The position numbers and the translations under genes are program-made. Below the pieces are notes generated by a model. It saw only the letters and a program-made list of their open reading frames with translations. It was not told the DNA's origin and made no database searches. A stretch of DNA of 64,000 nucleotides, taken from an uncultured Prevotellaceae bacterium. Its GTDB lineage: Bacteria > Bacteroidota > Bacteroidia > Bacteroidales > Bacteroidaceae. The first letter of the stretch is position 1; every line of letters starts with the position of its first letter. This document shows, in pieces, positions 59,708-64,000 of this stretch. The stretch covers positions 1 through 64,000 of the forward strand of contig CACYNE010000002.1 in assembly GCA_902775605.1 (NCBI GenBank). Reading direction: 5' to 3'.

Positions 59708-60970
59708 ATGTTTATATTAAATAGCATTATCGTTTTCTTGGTGACGATCATTGCAATCGTCATCATCCTGCTCGTTGCGAAGAAATATCTGTCTCCCTCG
59801 GGCAATGTGAATATCGAAATCAATGGCGACCGTGTCATCAACGTGCCTCAGGGAAATAATCTGATGGCAACGCTGAACCAGAACGGCATTTTCCTGCCTT
59901 CTGCCTGCGGTGGTAAGGCCTCTTGCGGACAGTGTAAAGTACAGGTGCTTGAAGGTGGTGGTGAGATTCTCGACAGTGAAAAACCTCACTTCACCCGTAA
60001 GCAGATTAAGGACCATTGGCGTCTGGGATGCCAATGCAAGGTGAAGGGTGACCTGAAGATTCATGTAGATGAGTCTATCCTTGGCGTTAAGGAGTATGAG
60101 TGTACCGTTATCTCTAACAAGAACGTGGCTACCTTCATCAAGGAGTTCAAAGTGCAGCTGCCTGCTGGTGCTCACATGGACTTCCTGCCTGGTTCGTACG
60201 CTCAGATCAAGATTCCTAAGTTTGATTGCATCGACTACGATAAGGACTTCGACAAGAGCCTGATTGGCGATGAGTACCTGCCAGCATGGGAGAAGTTCGG
60301 TCTGTTCCCACTCAAGTGTAAGAACCCCGAGGACACCATCCGTGCTTACTCAATGGCTAACTATCCTGCCGAGGGTGATGTGTTCATGCTCACCGTTCGT
60401 ATCGCTACGCCTCCATTCAAGGCCGACCGCAGTGGCTTCATGGATGTGAACCCTGGTATCGCTTCATCTTACATCTTCTCGCTGAAACCTGGCGACAAGG
60501 TGATCATGAGCGGACCTTTCGGAGACTTCCACCCACACTTCGACTCAAAGAAGGAGATGATTTGGGTTGGCGGTGGTGCCGGTATGGCTCCTCTGCGTGC
60601 TCAGATCATGCACATGACCAAGACGCTGCACACCACCGATCGCGAGATGCACTATTTCTATGGTGCTCGTGCGTTGAACGAGGTGTTCTATCTCGACGAC
60701 TTCCTAGGCTTGGAGAAGGAGTATCCCAACTTCCACTTCCACTTGGCTCTCGACCGTCCAGACCCCGCTGCCGATGCTGCTGGCGTAAAATATACTCCGG
60801 GCTTTGTTCATCAGGTGATGCTGAACACCTATCTGAAGGACCACGAGGCTCCCGAGGATATCGAGTACTACATGTGCGGTCCTGGCCCCATGTCAAAGGC
60901 CGTGGTATCTATGCTCGACTCTCTTGGCGTAGATCCCGAGTCAATCATGTATGATAACTTTGGCGGATAA
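59708..60970 (+). CDS. nqrF: Na+-translocating NADH:quinone reductase subunit F
   Basis: A 420-residue NADH-oxidising subunit. N-terminal membrane helix (about 3-23), a 2Fe-2S ferredoxin domain with [14 protein letters not shown] and the fourth Cys in WRLGCQCKV, then an FAD domain with RAYSMANYP and an NADH domain with [13 protein letters not shown] and YYMCGPGPM. It passes electrons from NADH into the complex. Ends the operon; a strong terminator follows. Confidence 0.97.
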   Translation: MFILNSIIVFLVTIIAIVIILLVAKKYLSPSGNVNIEINGDRVINVPQGNNLMATLNQNGIFLPSACGGKASCGQCKVQVLEGGGEILDSEKPHFTRKQIKDHWRLGCQCKVKGDLKIHVDESILGVKEYECTVISNKNVATFIKEFKVQLPAGAHMDFLPGSYAQIKIPKFDCIDYDKDFDKSLIGDEYLPAWEKFGLFPLKCKNPEDTIRAYSMANYPAEGDVFMLTVRIATPPFKADRSGFMDVNPGIASSYIFSLKPGDKVIMSGPFGDFHPHFDSKKEMIWVGGGAGMAPLRAQIMHMTKTLHTTDREMHYFYGARALNEVFYLDDFLGLEKEYPNFHFHLALDRPDPAADAAGVKYTPGFVHQVMLNTYLKDHEAPEDIEYYMCGPGPMSKAVVSMLDSLGVDPESIMYDNFGG

Positions 60971-60992
60971 TCGTCATCGTGATGAAATAAAC

Positions 60993-61032
60993 AAAAAGTT
61001 GCCGGTACATAGTGTATCGGCAACTTTTTTGT
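60993..61032 (+). terminator. terminator of the nqr operon
   Basis: AAAAAGTTGCCG at 60993-61004 pairs with CGGCAACTTTTTT at 61018-61030. Confidence 0.88.
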
Positions 61033-61084
61033 TTTGAATGTTAAAATTTTGTGAGCAAGTTGTTCGAAAGTGCAAATAATTTGT

Positions 61085-61092
61085 TACCTTTG
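61085..61092 (+). promoter_or_regulatory. -7 box of the kinase-nucleotidyltransferase gene
   Basis: TACCTTTG, 23 bases before the ATG at 61115. Confidence 0.6.
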
Positions 61093-61114
61093 CAGGTAAA
61101 AACAATTACTTACT

Positions 61115-63058
61115 ATGATTAAGCTGTTTGTACCAGGCAGATTATGCCTGTTTGGAGAACATACCGACTGGGCCGGTCACTATAGGACGATGAATGCAGA
61201 CATTCTGCCAGGTGCTGCTATTGTGACGGGTATTGAGCAGGGTGTCTATGCAGAAGTAGAGAAGTCACCTGTATTCGAGATGTATAGTACTGCCCCGCAG
61301 ATGGAAGGCGAGTGGAGTGATTTTTCGTGTCCGATGGATGAACAGGCTTTGAAGCGTGTGGCACGTTCTGGCGACTTCTTCCGTTATTGCGCTGGTGTGG
61401 CATCCTATATGCTTGAGTGGTATAAAGTGGGCGGCGTCCGTATCACCATTACTGATATGACACTCCCTATGAAGAGCGGCTTGTCATCGTCAGCTGCTAT
61501 CTGCGTCTTGGTGGCTCGTGCTTTCAACCTGATATACAAGTTGAACCTTAACACGATGGGTGAGATGAATATTGCCTATGTGGGCGAGTTGCGCACCTCT
61601 TCGCGTTGTGGTCGTCTGGACCAGGCTTGTGCTTTTGGCGTTAAACCTAACCTCATGACGTTTGATGGTGATGAGGTGGAAGTGCAGACGCTGAATGTGA
61701 AGAAATCACTTTACTGGGTATTCGCTGATTTGTGTGCCAAGAAGAATACAATCAAGATTCTGGCAGACCTGAACAAGGCCTATCCTTTCCCCTCGAATGC
61801 GCAAGAGAGAAAGTTGCACAATGCTTTGGGCGCAAAAAATACGGAGTTTATTCAGCGTGCTATACAGTATATGGCCAATGGCGAGGTGGAGCAGTTGGGG
61901 CGTCTGATGACTGAGACCGAAGAGGTGTTTAATGCCCAGGTGGCTCCCATGTGTCCTGAAGAATTGTCAGCTCCAAGACTTAAGGCAGTACTGAGTGACG
62001 AATATATCAAGACGTTGACCTATGGCGGAAAGGGTGTCGGTTCGCATGGTGATGGTGCTGTGCAGTTCTTGACGAAGGACGAAGCATGTCAGCAGCAACT
62101 TATCGACTATTTGAATGGCAAGGGGCTGCGGGCGTATGGTCTAACCATTAAGCCTGTGCACACTGTGCGTAAGGCGATTATCCCTGTGGCTGGTTTTGGT
62201 ACTCGTCTTTATCCGGCAACTCGTTGTCTCAAGAAAGACTTCTTCCCGATTCCTTGTCCTGATGGTATGGTGCGCCCTGTTATTTTGATTCTGCTTGAGG
62301 AATTGGTTCAGAGCGGCATTGAGGAGATTTGTCTGGTGTTAGGCAGCGATGAAGAGCGTAAGTTGTATCGTGACTTCTTTGAGCATCCGTTAAGTTCTGA
62401 GCATTTTAACAAACTGAATGCAGAATCTCAGGAATACGAAAACCGAATTCTCGATATCGGCAAGCATCTGCATTATGTTATTCAGAAGGAGAAACGCGGA
62501 TTTGGTCATGCCGTTTATCAGGCTGCTGGTTTTACAAAAGGTGAACCTGTACTGTTAATGTTGGGCGACACCTTGAGTCGTTCATATACGAACAAACCAT
62601 GTGCCTTACAGTTGATAGAGGCTTATGAACGTTATAACAAACTTTTGCTCGGCTTGTATCCTGTGCCATTGTCAACGGTGAGCCATTTCGGCATTATGAG
62701 TGGCGTGTGGGAGGATAAAGATGAGCGTGTACTGCATGTGAACGCTTTCATTGAAAAGCCTAAGGCGAGCTATTCGGAAGAGTTCCTTGGTGTTAAGAAT
62801 AAAAAGGGAGAGAAAGAATACTGCTCTGTTTTTGGACAATATATCCTGACGCCAGAGGTGTTCATGCAATTGGGAGAGGATATTGCTGCTGCAGATGCTT
62901 CGGGTAATACAACCAAGGAAATAGAACTGACAACAGCTCTGGAAGCCGTTCGCAGCCGTTCGGGCATGATAGGTCTGCGTTTGAAAGGATGCCGATATGA
63001 TATGGGAAATCCTGCAGCATTGGTTGAAACAGTGGTTGAATATTCTAAAAAGTTATAA
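61115..63058 (+). CDS. fused GHMP-family sugar kinase and nucleotidyltransferase (GalU-type)
   Basis: A 647-residue fusion. N-terminal GHMP kinase (about 1-345): PGRLCLFGEHTDWAGHYR recalls the galactokinase signature, GLSSSAAICVLVARAF is the ATP-binding motif 2, and TYGGKGVGSHGDGAVQFL resembles motif 3. C-terminal nucleotidyltransferase (about 350-645): KAIIPVAGFGTRLYPATRC, a GalU/RmlA-type NTP-binding start, QKEKRGFGHAV and FIEKPKA. It probably converts a free sugar to its 1-phosphate and then to a nucleotide sugar. The substrate is not evident; galactose, a uronic acid or another hexose are all possible. No frame break suggests an annotation artefact. Confidence 0.8.
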   Translation: MIKLFVPGRLCLFGEHTDWAGHYRTMNADILPGAAIVTGIEQGVYAEVEKSPVFEMYSTAPQMEGEWSDFSCPMDEQALKRVARSGDFFRYCAGVASYMLEWYKVGGVRITITDMTLPMKSGLSSSAAICVLVARAFNLIYKLNLNTMGEMNIAYVGELRTSSRCGRLDQACAFGVKPNLMTFDGDEVEVQTLNVKKSLYWVFADLCAKKNTIKILADLNKAYPFPSNAQERKLHNALGAKNTEFIQRAIQYMANGEVEQLGRLMTETEEVFNAQVAPMCPEELSAPRLKAVLSDEYIKTLTYGGKGVGSHGDGAVQFLTKDEACQQQLIDYLNGKGLRAYGLTIKPVHTVRKAIIPVAGFGTRLYPATRCLKKDFFPIPCPDGMVRPVILILLEELVQSGIEEICLVLGSDEERKLYRDFFEHPLSSEHFNKLNAESQEYENRILDIGKHLHYVIQKEKRGFGHAVYQAAGFTKGEPVLLMLGDTLSRSYTNKPCALQLIEAYERYNKLLLGLYPVPLSTVSHFGIMSGVWEDKDERVLHVNAFIEKPKASYSEEFLGVKNKKGEKEYCSVFGQYILTPEVFMQLGEDIAAADASGNTTKEIELTTALEAVRSRSGMIGLRLKGCRYDMGNPAALVETVVEYSKKL

Positions 63059-63096
63059 TTACTATCCCAAAATTTTGCGTTTCCGTCATTTTGCAG

Positions 63097-63104
63097 TACC
63101 TTTG
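63097..63104 (+). promoter_or_regulatory. -7 box of the map promoter
   Basis: TACCTTTG with TTTTG about 25 bases upstream (63072), 22 bases before the map ATG. Confidence 0.6.
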
Positions 63105-63126
63105 CACCATCATTTAATAACATATT

Positions 63127-63984
63127 ATGGCAAAAAAACGCAGATGGCACTGCCAACCGGGACAGGAGCCTACTGAATTCGATAAGAAAATTATGTATTG
63201 GGAGTCGAAGGGAAAACTGGTTCCTACTCCCGAACTGATAAAAACGCCAGAGCAAATTGAAGGAATACGTCGCGCTGGTGTAATCAATACAGGCGTGCTG
63301 GATGCTGTCGCAGAACAGATTCATGCTGGTATGAATACGCTTGAAATCGACAAAATCTGTCGCGCCTACTGTGAAGAGCATGATGCAATACCTGCCTGCC
63401 TCAACTACGAAGGCTTTCCTATGAGTGTCTGCACCAGTATTAATGAGGTGGTCTGTCATGGTATTCCTAAGGAAGAAGATGTGCTGGAGGAAGGCGATAT
63501 CATCAACGTTGATTTCACAACAATCAAGGATGGCTATTATGCCGATGCCTCGCGTATGTTCATTATTGGTAAGACAACGCCGGAAAAGGAACAGTTGGTT
63601 CGAGTGGCTAAGGAGTGTCTTGAGATTGGTATGGAAGCCGCTAAGCCTTGGGGATTTGTGGGTGATATCGGTCATGCTATCAAAAAGCATTGTAAGAAAT
63701 ATGGCTATGGTATCGTGAGAGACTTGGCTGGCCACGGCGTGGGCCTTCATTTCCATGAAGAGCCTGATGTGGATCACGATTCTTATCGTGGCACAGGTAT
63801 GCTTTTGGTACCAGGTATGGTATTCACAATTGAGCCGATGATTAATATGGGAACTTGGCGTGTGTTTATCGATTCCGACGATCCTTATGGCTGGGAGGTG
63901 ATTACAGAGGATGAAAAGCCCAGTGCCCAGTGGGAGCATACGTTGCTGATGACGGAGCATGGTGTGGAGATTCTGACATACTAG
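63127..63984 (+). CDS. map: methionine aminopeptidase type I
   Basis: A 285-residue cobalt/iron-type aminopeptidase that removes the initiator methionine. Metal ligands visible: Asp in NVDFTTIKDGYYADASR (two Asp), His in GHGVGLHFHEEP, Glu in FTIEPMINMG and Glu in QWEHTLLMTEHG. An N-terminal extension of about 35 residues (MAKKRRWHCQPGQEPTEFDK) precedes the core; this extension is usual in the Bacteroidetes long form. The window ends 16 bases after the stop. Confidence 0.95.
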   Translation: MAKKRRWHCQPGQEPTEFDKKIMYWESKGKLVPTPELIKTPEQIEGIRRAGVINTGVLDAVAEQIHAGMNTLEIDKICRAYCEEHDAIPACLNYEGFPMSVCTSINEVVCHGIPKEEDVLEEGDIINVDFTTIKDGYYADASRMFIIGKTTPEKEQLVRVAKECLEIGMEAAKPWGFVGDIGHAIKKHCKKYGYGIVRDLAGHGVGLHFHEEPDVDHDSYRGTGMLLVPGMVFTIEPMINMGTWRVFIDSDDPYGWEVITEDEKPSAQWEHTLLMTEHGVEILTY

Positions 63985-64000
63985 TAAGACGAGTTACTAG

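Noticed and set aside
62770-63960. 396-codon minus-strand frame across the map gene
   Set aside because: It is antisense to map and the sugar kinase gene, both with clear catalytic motifs; the product has no recognisable domain.

Overview
The window looks like a chromosome segment of a Bacteroidales bacterium, most likely Prevotella or a close relative. Supporting signs are the promoters with a TAnnTTTG -7 box ahead of most transcription units, a Na+-translocating NADH:quinone reductase operon, a reg_prop/Y_Y_Y sensor fused to an AraC domain, a large-insert Rho, a TamB-family giant, a BT4734/VirE-N plus DUF3987 accessory protein, and the protein sequences themselves. Species assignment is inference; no 16S rRNA gene is present.

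Layout. 1-8.6 kb: a small lipoprotein, then a type I restriction-modification operon in the order hsdM - fic - yhcG(DUF1016) - hsdS - hsdR, tightly packed with ATGA overlaps. 8.7-15.2 kb: an accessory island with a HigA-like antitoxin without a visible toxin, several unrecognised proteins, an array of 10-bp-spaced ACTTGTA motifs, a KilAC-like small protein, a BT4734/DUF3987 primase-helicase-like protein carrying in-frame repeat insertions, and a P5/lysozyme-like protein. No integrase is visible. 15.2-21.8 kb: a patchy zone of small housekeeping genes (sugar acetyltransferase, flavin oxidase, GlsB-like membrane protein, AAA/DUF4143 ATPase, mgsA) mixed with gene remnants (esterase, ArdA hybrid, hsp20, yjbQ, DUF1016) and repeats, including a 29-bp direct repeat at 15282 and 21006.

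21.8-31.3 kb: mostly minus strand: ribE-serS with a long structured leader, a kinase-less transmembrane AraC regulator, a RidA/chorismatase-like protein, mntP on plus, then ruvC - tandem ABC ATPase - small secreted protein. 31.4-42 kb: plus strand: a response regulator/histidine kinase hybrid, rho, KDG kinase and KDPG aldolase, then a signalling cluster (double-module sensor lipoprotein, response regulator, membrane protein) followed by a LysM glucosaminidase. 42-48.2 kb: folK and maeB on minus, then TetR - SGNH hydrolase - MBOAT acyltransferase on plus, which fits export and O-acetylation of an envelope polymer.

48.2-50.7 kb: a 22-bp x4 tandem repeat, a candidate structured ncRNA with its own promoter and terminator, the RNase P RNA, a BrkB-family membrane protein and two tRNA genes (Glu-CTC, Ser-GCT) on minus. 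50.8-61 kb: tamB on minus, divergent from the complete nqrABCDEF operon. 61-64 kb: a fused GHMP sugar kinase/nucleotidyltransferase and a type I methionine aminopeptidase.

The least explained signals are the ncRNA at 48455-48582, the ACTTGTA array at 10515, the structured ribE leader, the 23-bp x4 array before the DUF4143 ATPase, the kinase-less membrane AraC regulator and the kinase-pyrophosphorylase fusion.
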